Shown here: piece after piece, positions 1-6,607 of the stretch
How positions within the stretch are numbered: position 1 is the first letter of the stretch
Layout of the letters: the number at the start of each line of letters is the position of its first letter
Assembly (NCBI GenBank): GCA_045809925.1
Contig: JBJMWX010000032.1
Span: 1 to 9,666, forward strand
DNA length: 9,666 bases
Direction of reading: 5' to 3'
Source: CADDYX01 sp045809925
Lineage (GTDB): Bacteria; Verrucomicrobiota; Verrucomicrobiia; Chthoniobacterales; UBA10450
Notes under the pieces: model-generated
Database searches by the model: none
What the model was told of the DNA's origin: nothing
The model's input: only the letters and a program-made list of their open reading frames with translations
Made by a program: the position numbers and the translations under genes

Positions 1-1005
1 GAAGGCTTCTACCGGGCGATCTGGGTCTATGGCGCGGCGTTCGTGCTTCTGGTCATTGGTCATTTGCGTGGCGGATCGCGCGCTGCCGCGCCCTCCGGAC
101 CGAAGGGCGCGGCCGGCCCGGACTTGACGGGACGTGGTGCACGATGGCGGCTGGCCGGCGTGCTGCTCGCCGTCGTCGGCCTCGCTTTTCACGCCGGCGG
201 GATCGCGTTGCGTTGCATGATTGCCGGACGGCCACCGGTTACGAACATGTATGAGTCGATCATCTGGGTTTCGTTCGCGGTCACGTTTTTCGGGATGATG
301 TTCTTCGCTCGCTATCGCACCCCGGTTTATCTCCTCGCCGCGCTGCCGGTCACGCTCACGGCGCTATTGCTCGTTTTTCAGATGCCGATCGCAATGCCGG
401 CGAGCATCGATCCGCTCGTGCCGGTCTTGCGCGACAATTTCTGGCTGACCATTCACGTGCTCACGATCACGCTCAGCTACGCCGCCTTCGCGCTTGCGAT
501 GGGATTCGGCCATATCCTGCTCTTTCGCTACGCGCGCAATCCGCGTGAGACCCGGAGCGATGCGCCGATGCACTTCTGGCTTTACCGCGTCCTCCAACTC
601 GGCGTTCTCCTGCTCGCGGCTGGCACGATCCTGGGCGGAGTGTGGGCGAATTATTCCTGGGGCCGATTCTGGGGATGGGATCCGAAGGAGACGTGGGCGT
701 TGATCGCGCTCCTTTGTTACATCACCACATTGCACGGCCGGCTGGCCGGCTGGTGGACCCAATTCGGTCTCGTGGTCGCGAGCGTGGTTTGTTTCCTCGC
801 CGTCCTGATGGCGTGGTATGGAGTGAACTTCGTTCTCGGCAAGGGTTTGCACAGTTACGGCTTTGGGATCGGCGGCGAGACCTACGTCGTCTCTCTTGTC
901 ATCGCGGACCTGCTCTTCGTTGCCTTCGCCGTCTGGCGTTATCGCGCCGGTAAACGGATAAACGTGAGCGGAGCGGCGTTGGCGCGCGAAAACGCAACTG
1001 CATGA
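1..1005 (+). CDS. ccsA: Cytochrome c biogenesis protein, CcsA/ResC (CcmC-like) family, 5'-partial
   Basis: Integral membrane haem-handling component of system II cytochrome c maturation, which delivers haem to apocytochrome c outside the cytoplasmic membrane with ResB/CcsB. The frame is open from base 1 (EGFYRAIWVYG...), so the true start is probably upstream; the first in-window start candidate is GTG at 43. Numbered from that GTG, the protein shows a TNMYES motif near residue 68, a conserved histidine at 138 in a membrane helix, the tryptophan-rich WWD motif WGRFWGWDPKETWAL at 206-220, and a second conserved histidine at 270 in the GLHSYG motif. Roughly eight hydrophobic helices are visible. 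The WWD motif and flanking histidines are the known haem-binding signature of the family. What precedes the window is unseen; a ResB gene or a ResB-ResC fusion is possible. The TGA stop is 55 bases before purD. Confidence 0.9.
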   Translation, partial: EGFYRAIWVYGAAFVLLVIGHLRGGSRAAAPSGPKGAAGPDLTGRGARWRLAGVLLAVVGLAFHAGGIALRCMIAGRPPVTNMYESIIWVSFAVTFFGMMFFARYRTPVYLLAALPVTLTALLLVFQMPIAMPASIDPLVPVLRDNFWLTIHVLTITLSYAAFALAMGFGHILLFRYARNPRETRSDAPMHFWLYRVLQLGVLLLAAGTILGGVWANYSWGRFWGWDPKETWALIALLCYITTLHGRLAGWWTQFGLVVASVVCFLAVLMAWYGVNFVLGKGLHSYGFGIGGETYVVSLVIADLLFVAFAVWRYRAGKRINVSGAALARENATA

Positions 1006-1060
1006 CGGCGGGATCGCGATCTCCGAGCGCGATTACCAGGCTCGGCGACCCGGGCGGACG

Positions 1061-2347
1061 GTGAAAGTCCTTGTTATCGGGGGCGGGGGCCGCGAACACG
1101 CGCTCGCCTGGAAGCTAAAGCAATCCGCCGCGGTGGATCGCATTTTCTGTGCGCCGGGAAACGCAGGCACCGAGGAGCTCGGCGATAATGTCGTCATTCG
1201 CGCCAATGACATTTCTGGTTTGCGCGAATTCGTCAAACAGAACGCGATCGATCTGACGGTCGTCGGACCGGACGATCCGCTGGCCGATGGCATTGTTGAC
1301 GCGTTCGAGGCCGAAGGGTTGCGCATCTTTGGGCCGAACAAATCCGCCGCGCGTCTCGAGGCTTCGAAGATTTTCGCCAAGAAACTGATGCAGCAGCAAC
1401 GGATCCCGACCGCCGCCGCCGGCACTTTTGAAGATGTCGGAGCGGCGCGTGAGTTCTGTCAGCGTGCGAAATTGCCCCTCGTGGTGAAGGCCGACGGCCT
1501 CGCGCTCGGGAAAGGAGTCATCATTGCGCAGACAGCCGACGAAGCGCGTGAAGCGGTCGACGAAATGATGACCCGCGACCGCTTCAGCGCGGCCGGGCGG
1601 CGCATTGTGATAGAGGAGTATCTCCGCGGCGTTGAATGTTCCGCGCATGTCCTGGTCAGCGAGACTGAGTGGAAAATGCTGGCCACGGCGCGCGATCACA
1701 AGCGCGCCTTCGACGGCGACGCAGGGCCGAACACCGGCGGGATGGGCGCGGTCAGTCCGGCGGAGAGTTGGAACCCGGAGCTGCAGTCGCAATTCGCCGA
1801 GTGCATTGTGCAACCGCTGCTCGATGCCCTCACCAATAAGGGGGTCCGATTTCGCGGGCTGCTCTTCCCGGGTTTGATGGTGACGCCGACCGGACCGCAG
1901 GTGTTGGAGTTCAATTGCCGGTTTGGCGACCCTGAAACGCAGGTCATTCTGCCGCGGCTGAAATCGGATTTACTGGAGCTGATCGACGCCACCATCGACG
2001 GGCGGCTGAGCACCTCTGCGATCGAATGGGATAATCGCACGGCCGTGACCGTGGTACTCGCGTCGGGCGGTTATCCGGAGAAGTACGAATCCGGCAGGGA
2101 GATCAGCGGGTTGGACCGCGCGCGTAGATTGCCGGACGTACATGTCTTTCACGCCGGCACGCGACGCGAGAACAATCGGGTGCTCACTGCTGGCGGACGT
2201 GTCCTCGCCGTGACTGCATTCGGAGAATCGATAACGCAGGCGCGCGAGCGCGCCTACGCTGCGGTTGAGCAAATCAATTTCGAAGGGTGCCAGTACCGCC
2301 GCGATATTGCTCTCAGCGGTGTTCCCGGTAACGTCGACCGCCACTGA
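1061..2347 (+). CDS. purD: Phosphoribosylamine--glycine ligase (GAR synthetase)
   Basis: Cytoplasmic ATP-dependent ligase joining glycine to 5-phosphoribosylamine, the second step of de novo purine synthesis. The 428 residues match the usual family length of about 430. The N-terminus MKVLVIGGGGREHALAW is the canonical PurD start and fixes the initiation codon as GTG at 1061; only a weak purine-rich stretch precedes it. The ATP-grasp core shows KADGLALGKGV (143-153), RDHKRAFDGDAGPNTGGMGA (211-230) and the GARS signature NCRFGDPETQ (285-294) with metal-binding Glu/Asn. The C-terminal domain ends with the expected QYRRDIA. It follows the cytochrome biogenesis gene by 55 bases, and its TGA overlaps the next ATG by one base (TGATG), implying translational coupling with the S41-like gene. 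All expected motifs are present, so it is probably functional. Confidence 0.97.
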   Translation: MKVLVIGGGGREHALAWKLKQSAAVDRIFCAPGNAGTEELGDNVVIRANDISGLREFVKQNAIDLTVVGPDDPLADGIVDAFEAEGLRIFGPNKSAARLEASKIFAKKLMQQQRIPTAAAGTFEDVGAAREFCQRAKLPLVVKADGLALGKGVIIAQTADEAREAVDEMMTRDRFSAAGRRIVIEEYLRGVECSAHVLVSETEWKMLATARDHKRAFDGDAGPNTGGMGAVSPAESWNPELQSQFAECIVQPLLDALTNKGVRFRGLLFPGLMVTPTGPQVLEFNCRFGDPETQVILPRLKSDLLELIDATIDGRLSTSAIEWDNRTAVTVVLASGGYPEKYESGREISGLDRARRLPDVHVFHAGTRRENNRVLTAGGRVLAVTAFGESITQARERAYAAVEQINFEGCQYRRDIALSGVPGNVDRH

Positions 2348-3432
2348 TGTTCCGACGTCTGCTTCCCATTGTTCTCGTGCTGGTCACTGTACTTGCACGA
2401 ACGGTTTGCGCGCAATCGCCGTCTCCGAGCCCGTCACAGGCTGCGGCGCCGACACAGAGCACGCACTCTCTCGTCGATTCCATGAGCGCGGCGGAACTGC
2501 AACAAGCCGTCCAATTAATCAAGAGCAACTACGTCAAGCCCGACGCGCTGAACGACACCGAGCTGAGCCGCGCGACTTTCGAAGGGCTGCTGAACCGGCT
2601 CGGCGGCGGCGTGGCTCTGATGGCGGAAGCCGCTCCGCAGAGCAGCGCGCCGCCAGCGCCATTCTACAACGATACGCTCCTCGGCCACATCGCCTACGCA
2701 CGGCTCGGCGACCTGACGCGAGATAACCTGCAAAGCTTCGATGCCGCGCTGGAAACGTTCCCGACAAAGAAGATCGATGCCCTCGTCGTTGACTTGCGCG
2801 CCAGCGGCGCCACGGCCGATTTCGAGGTGGCGGCTGATTACGCGAAGCGACTCTGCCCGAAGGGAAAGCCGCTCTTCACTTTGCGCAAAGCGGGCGCACG
2901 GCAGGAACGAAGCTTCACCTCGGATCGGGAGCCGCTCTTCCAAGGCTTAATGATTGTGCTCGCTGATGCCGACACGAGCGGCGCGGCCGAAGCCGTTGGC
3001 GCAGTCCTCCATCTTTACGACAAGGCGCTCGTCATCGGCGCGCCTACTGCCGGCCGCGCGGTCGAGTATTCCGACCTCAAATTATCGAGCGGCAAGCTGC
3101 TCCGCGTAGCGGTCGGCGAGGTGCTGTTGCCGGAAGGCCGCCAGATTTTTCCAGGCGGTTTGCAGCCCGACCTGCCGGTGCAGATGCCCGCGGCGGAGAA
3201 GCGCGACATCTTTCAGCAGAGCCGCGACAAGGGCATGGCCCCGTTCGTTTTTGAAGCGGAGCGGCCGCACCTGAACGAAGCCGCTTTAATGGCCGGTAGA
3301 AATCCGGAGATTGAAGCGCTTGAGAACGCGCAGCGGCGGGGCGGGGGGTCGAACAAAGTTGCGTCACGCGATGCTGTCTTGCAGCGCGCCCTCGACGTAA
3401 TCACGTCGATCGCGGTTTACGAGCGGCGCTGA
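2347..3432 (+). CDS. Exported S41-peptidase-like protein, probably catalytically inactive
   Basis: Residues 1-22 form a signal peptide (basic FRR, hydrophobic core, VCA-QS cleavage), so the protein is probably periplasmic. Residues 44-85 resemble the N-terminal helical part of carboxy-terminal processing proteases (NYVKP, FEGLLNRLGGG). Residues 112-280 match the S41 core: YARLGDLT, VVDLRASG (147-154), and ALVIGAPTAGRA (227-238), ending in GGLQPDLPV. Two things differ from active CtpA/Prc enzymes. No PDZ domain lies between the helical part and the core. When the segment is aligned without gaps to E. coli Prc around the nucleophile (SASASE...PTFGKG), the catalytic Ser falls on Gly212 and the catalytic Lys on Arg237; the nearest Ser, 211, is one residue off. 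I infer a pseudoprotease, perhaps a scaffold or peptide-binding protein; residues 281-361 are an unrecognised tail. Its ATG overlaps the purD stop by one base. Confidence 0.8.
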   Translation: MFRRLLPIVLVLVTVLARTVCAQSPSPSPSQAAAPTQSTHSLVDSMSAAELQQAVQLIKSNYVKPDALNDTELSRATFEGLLNRLGGGVALMAEAAPQSSAPPAPFYNDTLLGHIAYARLGDLTRDNLQSFDAALETFPTKKIDALVVDLRASGATADFEVAADYAKRLCPKGKPLFTLRKAGARQERSFTSDREPLFQGLMIVLADADTSGAAEAVGAVLHLYDKALVIGAPTAGRAVEYSDLKLSSGKLLRVAVGEVLLPEGRQIFPGGLQPDLPVQMPAAEKRDIFQQSRDKGMAPFVFEAERPHLNEAALMAGRNPEIEALENAQRRGGGSNKVASRDAVLQRALDVITSIAVYERR

Positions 3433-3479
3433 GCTGCGACTGGCCAAATCGCGGGACGCAGCATATTTTTGCGCCCATC

Positions 3480-4199
3480 GTGACGCCGCTTGAGGAACGT
3501 ATCGGCTACAAATTCCGCAACCCGCTCCTGCTCACGGAAGCGTTGACGCACCCGAGCCTGCGCCACGAAACGCAACGGGAGCACTTCGATAATCAGCGGC
3601 TCGAGTTCCTCGGAGATGCCGTGCTTCAGCTGGTTGTGACTGAGCAACTATTCCGCCAGTTCGGTACTGAAGCGGAAGGTTTGCTGACGAAGCTGCGCTC
3701 CCGCCTTGTCTCGCGCGACGCGCTGCAGGCGCACGCCACCGCGCTCGAACTCGGTCAGTTCCTGATGATGGGCCGTGGCGAAGAATCTAGTGGCGGCCGC
3801 GAGCGCGAATCCACTCTCGCAGATGCCTTCGAAGCGCTGACGGGCGCGATCTATCTGGACAGCGACCTGGAGACGGTGCGCGAGTTTATTCTACGCCAGG
3901 CAGCGGATGATCTGGAGCAGGTGCAGGAAGAGCCGGTCGATGTAAACCCGAAAGGTCAGCTCCAGGAATTGCTGCAGGCGATCTCGCCAACCAGCCCTGT
4001 CTATGAAGTCCTCTCGCAGAGCGGGCCGGAACACGCGAAGCAATTCGTTGTCCGCGCATTGTGGGAAGGCATCCCGCTGGGCGAGGGGAACGGAAAAAGC
4101 AAGAAGCAGGCGGAGACGGCGGCGGCCGAGGATGCGATGCGGCAGAAGCGCTGGAGAAACCGAAGGGTCGCGTCGTCTGAAACTAGGCAGAGTGATTGA
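3480..4199 (+). CDS. rnc: Ribonuclease III
   Basis: Double-strand-specific endoribonuclease that processes rRNA precursors and structured mRNAs in the cytoplasm. At 239 residues it is of normal length. The RNase III domain (about 1-145) carries the signature NQRLEFLGDAVL (38-49) and DAFEALTGAIYLD (115-127). Glu42, Asp46, Asp115 and Glu118 correspond to E. coli Glu41, Asp45, Asp114 and Glu117, so the catalytic centre is intact; Gln39 stands where E. coli has Glu38, a substitution I believe is seen in other RNase III proteins. A double-stranded RNA-binding domain follows (about 155-223: NPKGQLQELLQ, then KSKKQAETAAAEDAM). The start is GTG at 3480, which places the first residues as expected for the family. 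It lies 47 bases after the S41-like gene, and its 3' end overlaps the opposing thiD by 17 bases. Confidence 0.97.
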   Translation: MTPLEERIGYKFRNPLLLTEALTHPSLRHETQREHFDNQRLEFLGDAVLQLVVTEQLFRQFGTEAEGLLTKLRSRLVSRDALQAHATALELGQFLMMGRGEESSGGRERESTLADAFEALTGAIYLDSDLETVREFILRQAADDLEQVQEEPVDVNPKGQLQELLQAISPTSPVYEVLSQSGPEHAKQFVVRALWEGIPLGEGNGKSKKQAETAAAEDAMRQKRWRNRRVASSETRQSD

Positions 4200-5022
4200 G
4201 CGCGTGGATTTCTTCGCCCGACGCGCCGCGCCACGTGAAATGCTCCGCGATCGCGCGGCTGACGAAGTCTTTCGCGCGCCGCACTGCTGTTTCGAGCGGC
4301 AATGCACCGGCCAGACCAGCCGTAATCGCGGCAGAGTAGGCGCAGCCGGTGCCGTGCGTCTTCACGCCGCGAGTGAAGGGAGCAGCAATCTCGATTACAG
4401 CCGTTTCGGTGACGAGCAGATCAATGGCGTCCGCACCGGTGAGATGCCCTCCCTTGAGCAGAAACGGGACGCCACATTGCGCGACCAGCCGTTCACCGGC
4501 CAGACGCATCGCAGCGAAGTCTCGGATCGACTCGCCGAGTAATACGGCGGCCTCGTCGAGATTCGGCGTGACGAGTGTCGCAAGCGGGAAAAGCTTCTCC
4601 GTGTAAGCCGCAATCGCGTCGCGATCGAGCAGACGGTCTCCGCCGGTGGCGATCATCACCGGGTCGACGACCACAGGCAGCTTGTATTGACTGAGGATTC
4701 CGGCGATTTCGTGAACGATTGCCGCGGAGTGGAGTAAACCGGTTTTGATCGCGCCTACCGGGAAATTTGCGAGCAGCACCTCGAGCTGTTCGCGCACAAG
4801 GGACGGCTCTACGCCGCGCAGTCTGACGACGCGTCCCGGCGTCTCAGCAACAACACAGGTGACGGCATTCAGGCCATAGACACCAAAACGGGCGAACGTT
4901 TTCAGGTCTGCCTGGATGCCCGCGCCCGCGCTGCTGTCGGATCCGGCGATGGTCAGCGCAACGGGCGGCGATTGGCCGTTGGGAGCGGGGCCTTGGGCGT
5001 TTGCTTTGCTATCCGAACTCAC
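4183..5022 (-). CDS. thiD: Hydroxymethylpyrimidine / phosphomethylpyrimidine kinase
   Basis: Ribokinase-fold cytoplasmic kinase that phosphorylates hydroxymethylpyrimidine twice for thiamine synthesis. Motifs are LTIAGSDSSAGAGIQADLKT (23-42), VVVDPVMIATGG (117-128), TPNLDEAAVLLG (152-163), LLKGGH (188-193) and the anion-hole motif HGTGCAYSAAI (223-233), with catalytic Cys227. It has 279 residues, against about 266 in E. coli; the excess is a polar, proline-rich N-terminal stretch (1-20). The start is GTG at 5022-5020; no alternative start codon directly precedes the core, and no clear Shine-Dalgarno is seen. The segment usually reading TAQN before the substrate pocket reads VAET, giving Glu60 where the family normally has Gln. 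This is probably lineage variation, but a related pyrimidine or pyridoxal-type substrate cannot be excluded. It lies 42 bases downstream of the ferredoxin gene on the same strand, so the two may be cotranscribed. Confidence 0.93.
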   Translation of the reverse strand: MSSDSKANAQGPAPNGQSPPVALTIAGSDSSAGAGIQADLKTFARFGVYGLNAVTCVVAETPGRVVRLRGVEPSLVREQLEVLLANFPVGAIKTGLLHSAAIVHEIAGILSQYKLPVVVDPVMIATGGDRLLDRDAIAAYTEKLFPLATLVTPNLDEAAVLLGESIRDFAAMRLAGERLVAQCGVPFLLKGGHLTGADAIDLLVTETAVIEIAAPFTRGVKTHGTGCAYSAAITAGLAGALPLETAVRRAKDFVSRAIAEHFTWRGASGEEIHALNHSA

Positions 5023-5064
5023 GCCGCCGTTCGGCGATCAGAGACCGCCGCTACAGCAAGTCAG

Positions 5065-5298
5065 CTACGAGCCGTCGCTGCCGATTGCTTCGACCGGGCA
5101 GCCTTCCCTCGCTTCGTTGCAGAGCGATTCTTCTTCGGGCGTCTCCGGCTGCTTGTAGACGTAGGAGTGACCGCCGTCGTCGTTGCGCTTAAAATTGGCC
5201 GGCGCGGTTTCGCGGCACAAATCGCAGTCGATGCATTGGTCGTCGACGTAGAATTTTCCCTCTACGTTTTCGGGATATTTATTTGCGGCATCGGCCAT
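5065..5298 (-). CDS. Small [4Fe-4S] ferredoxin
   Basis: A 77-residue soluble acidic electron carrier. It has one CxxCxxC motif (Cys22, Cys25, Cys28 in CIDCDLCRETAP) and a distal Cys-Pro (Cys67 in EGCPVEAIG), the standard four ligands of one [4Fe-4S] cluster. A fifth cysteine, Cys60, lies seven residues before the Cys-Pro and may be a disulfide or redox partner, as in some single-cluster ferredoxins. The region where a second cluster motif would sit is replaced by a charged linker (29-59), so this is a monocluster protein. The start is ATG at 5298, preceded on the minus strand by AGAGGG 6 bases upstream, a good Shine-Dalgarno sequence. It is the first gene of a likely two-gene unit with thiD; no direct metabolic link between them is evident, and its redox partner is unknown. 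Confidence 0.92.
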   Translation of the reverse strand: MADAANKYPENVEGKFYVDDQCIDCDLCRETAPANFKRNDDGGHSYVYKQPETPEEESLCNEAREGCPVEAIGSDGS

Positions 5299-5304
5299 GG
5301 TTTT

Positions 5305-5322
5305 CCCTCTGAAATGAGAGGG
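5305..5322 (-). promoter_or_regulatory. Hairpin covering the ferredoxin ribosome-binding site
   Basis: CCCTCT (5305-5310) and AGAGGG (5317-5322) form a 6-bp stem with a 6-base loop. In the minus-strand transcript the AGAGGG serving as Shine-Dalgarno for the ferredoxin ATG is the 3' arm and is fully paired with the upstream CCCUCU. This geometry could limit translation initiation, for example as a thermosensor-like or protein-binding element. The stem is short and could be chance; the pairing itself is read directly. Confidence 0.4.
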
Positions 5323-5325
5323 GGA

Positions 5326-5353
5326 ATGTTAGAACGAAAGCAATCACGCGCAA
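5326..5353 (-). promoter_or_regulatory. Possible promoter of the ferredoxin-thiD unit
   Basis: On the minus strand TTGCGC (5353-5348) and TAACAT (5331-5326) are separated by 16 bases, a loose sigma70-like pair (about 4 of 6 bases in the -10). It would give a leader of about 20 bases before the ATG at 5298. The -35 box lies within the left arm of the large inverted repeat, so a protein bound there could control access. Suggestive only: promoter rules for this lineage are uncertain. Confidence 0.3.
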
Positions 5354-5382
5354 TGGATATTTGCCATTGCTGCGTGATTGCT
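5339..5382. repeat. Long inverted repeat with four GCAAT boxes in the divergent intergenic region
   Basis: The left arm 5339-5356 pairs with the right arm 5364-5382: 18 base pairs, interrupted only by one unpaired T at 5371, with a 7-base loop (5357-5363). Each arm contains two copies of GCAAT (5340-5344 and 5350-5354) or its complement ATTGC (5366-5370 and 5377-5381), spaced 10 and 11 bases, about one helical turn. It lies between the divergently transcribed ferredoxin and small membrane protein genes. No T-run follows on either strand, so it does not look like an intrinsic terminator. It may be an operator, a structured leader for either gene, or a copy of a dispersed palindromic repeat. 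Confidence 0.75.
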
Positions 5383-5438
5383 CGCGACCACGGCCGCGAG
5401 GAGCGGCGAAGCAGGGTTGTGACAACGGGAGAGGAATC

Positions 5439-5681
5439 ATGAAAAGGGAAGCGAGCCGCACAATTCGCGCGCTTCTCATAGAACTACCGATCTATGCGGT
5501 CCTGGTAGTCACCTATTTCCTCCTCGTTCTCCATTTTCTTGGGGATTGGCTCGATCGCCTCTTCAAAGAACACCTGCTGCTCTATTCATGCGTCGCCCTC
5601 GCACTTGTCATCGGCCAGGCGCTGGTTTTGGACTGGGTGACCTTGGTCCTGCTGCGTCTGCTCCGCCGCCGCGCTGAATGA
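5439..5681 (+). CDS. Small two-helix membrane protein of unknown function
   Basis: An 80-residue protein I do not recognise. The start is ATG at 5439, chosen because GGGAGAGGA directly precedes it at good spacing and because translation from an earlier in-frame ATG (5361) would add 26 arginine/cysteine-rich residues encoded by the large inverted repeat and intergenic DNA. Two hydrophobic segments, about 11-34 (LLIELPIYAVLVVTYFLLV) and 46-70, are separated by a short acidic/basic loop (GDWLDRLFKEH); the C-terminus is strongly basic (LLRRRAE). The basic N- and C-termini suggest both ends are cytoplasmic. Its TGA overlaps the ATG of the TauE-like gene by four bases (ATGA), so the two are probably translationally coupled and the small protein may be a partner of the exporter. 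Confidence 0.8.
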   Translation: MKREASRTIRALLIELPIYAVLVVTYFLLVLHFLGDWLDRLFKEHLLLYSCVALALVIGQALVLDWVTLVLLRLLRRRAE

Positions 5682-6601
5682 TCGCAATGCAATTTCCGAT
5701 CTCCGGCACGGAGATCAGCCCGCTCTACCTCGTGACGATCGGCTTTGTTATCGGCATCCTTGGCGGCTTTTTTGGAGTTGGCGGAAGTTTCATTGCCGGG
5801 CCGGCCCTGCGCGCCGTGGGTGTGGACTGGAACTTCGCGGTCGGCACGGATCTCGCGCACATCGTCGGCAAGTCCGTCATCGCGGCGCGGCGGCATCGAG
5901 CGCTTGGCAATGTCGATCTGCGCCTCGGCCTGATCATGACCCTCGGCACGATCGGCGGCGCGGAAGTAGGCGCGCAGCTGATCCAGGCGCTAAAGCGCGC
6001 CGGGAACGTGAACGCGGTAGTGAGCTACGTATCGATCGTCATCTACGCCAGCATCTCTGGATTCATGATTTGGGAAAGCTGGCGAACCTTGCGCCATCAG
6101 AAAGCGCGCACCACGATCCCGAAGACCGCGCCGCGTGATGAGTCGTCGTTTCGGCACGTTACCCAGGCCATCCAACGGATCCAGTTGCGGCCGATGATCG
6201 CGCTCCCGGCCTCGGGCATTCGCGCGATCTCGCTCTGGACTATTATCCTCGTTTCGTTCATCGGCGGGTTGTTCAGCGGTTTTCTCGGCGGCGGCGCCGG
6301 TTACATCCGGATGCCGATGCTCGTCTATGTGCTCGGAATTCCCACTCACCTTGCGGTCGGGACAGACCTGTTCGAAATCATCATCTCCGCAAGCTACGGA
6401 ACGTTTTCGCACGCCCTGAAGGGCAACGTCGATATTCTCATCGCCCTTGTCATGCACACTGGCGCCGCAGTCGGAGCGCAGATCGGCGCCATCGCGACGC
6501 AGTATTTTGCGGGCCCGAAAATCCGACTCGCTTTCGTTCCCTTGCCGATTATCGGCGCGGCAATCGTCGTTTACACACTCCTGACCGGCCACAAATTGTA
6601 G
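5678..6601 (+). CDS. TauE/SafE family anion (sulfite-type) exporter
   Basis: A polytopic inner-membrane permease of the TauE/SafE family, whose characterised members move sulfite, sulfoacetate or related organosulfur anions. Its 307 residues show the family's internal duplication: GFFGVGGSFIAGPAL (30-44), FAVGTDLAHI (53-62) and GNVDLRLGLIMTLG (77-90) in the first half are echoed by GFLGGGAGYIRMPML (201-215), LAVGTDLFEI (225-234) and GNVDILIALVMHTG (249-262) in the second. About eight hydrophobic helices are visible. A charged loop of about 45 residues (136-182) joins the halves. The start is ATG 5678, overlapping the preceding stop by four bases; ATG 5687 is an alternative. The Usp gene follows after 6 bases. 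Family membership is clear; the actual substrate is not shown by the sequence, and no sulfur-oxidation gene lies nearby. Confidence 0.9.
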   Translation: MIAMQFPISGTEISPLYLVTIGFVIGILGGFFGVGGSFIAGPALRAVGVDWNFAVGTDLAHIVGKSVIAARRHRALGNVDLRLGLIMTLGTIGGAEVGAQLIQALKRAGNVNAVVSYVSIVIYASISGFMIWESWRTLRHQKARTTIPKTAPRDESSFRHVTQAIQRIQLRPMIALPASGIRAISLWTIILVSFIGGLFSGFLGGGAGYIRMPMLVYVLGIPTHLAVGTDLFEIIISASYGTFSHALKGNVDILIALVMHTGAAVGAQIGAIATQYFAGPKIRLAFVPLPIIGAAIVVYTLLTGHKL

Positions 6602-6607
6602 GCGGAA

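Noticed and set aside
1115..1813. 232-residue reverse-strand ORF opposite purD
   Set aside because: Shadow of a strongly conserved gene; no recognisable motif or ribosome site.
5361..5438. Longer start for the small membrane protein at the ATG in the right arm of the inverted repeat
   Set aside because: The extra 26 residues are Arg/Cys/Pro-rich and encoded by non-coding-looking DNA; the ATG at 5439 has an excellent Shine-Dalgarno.
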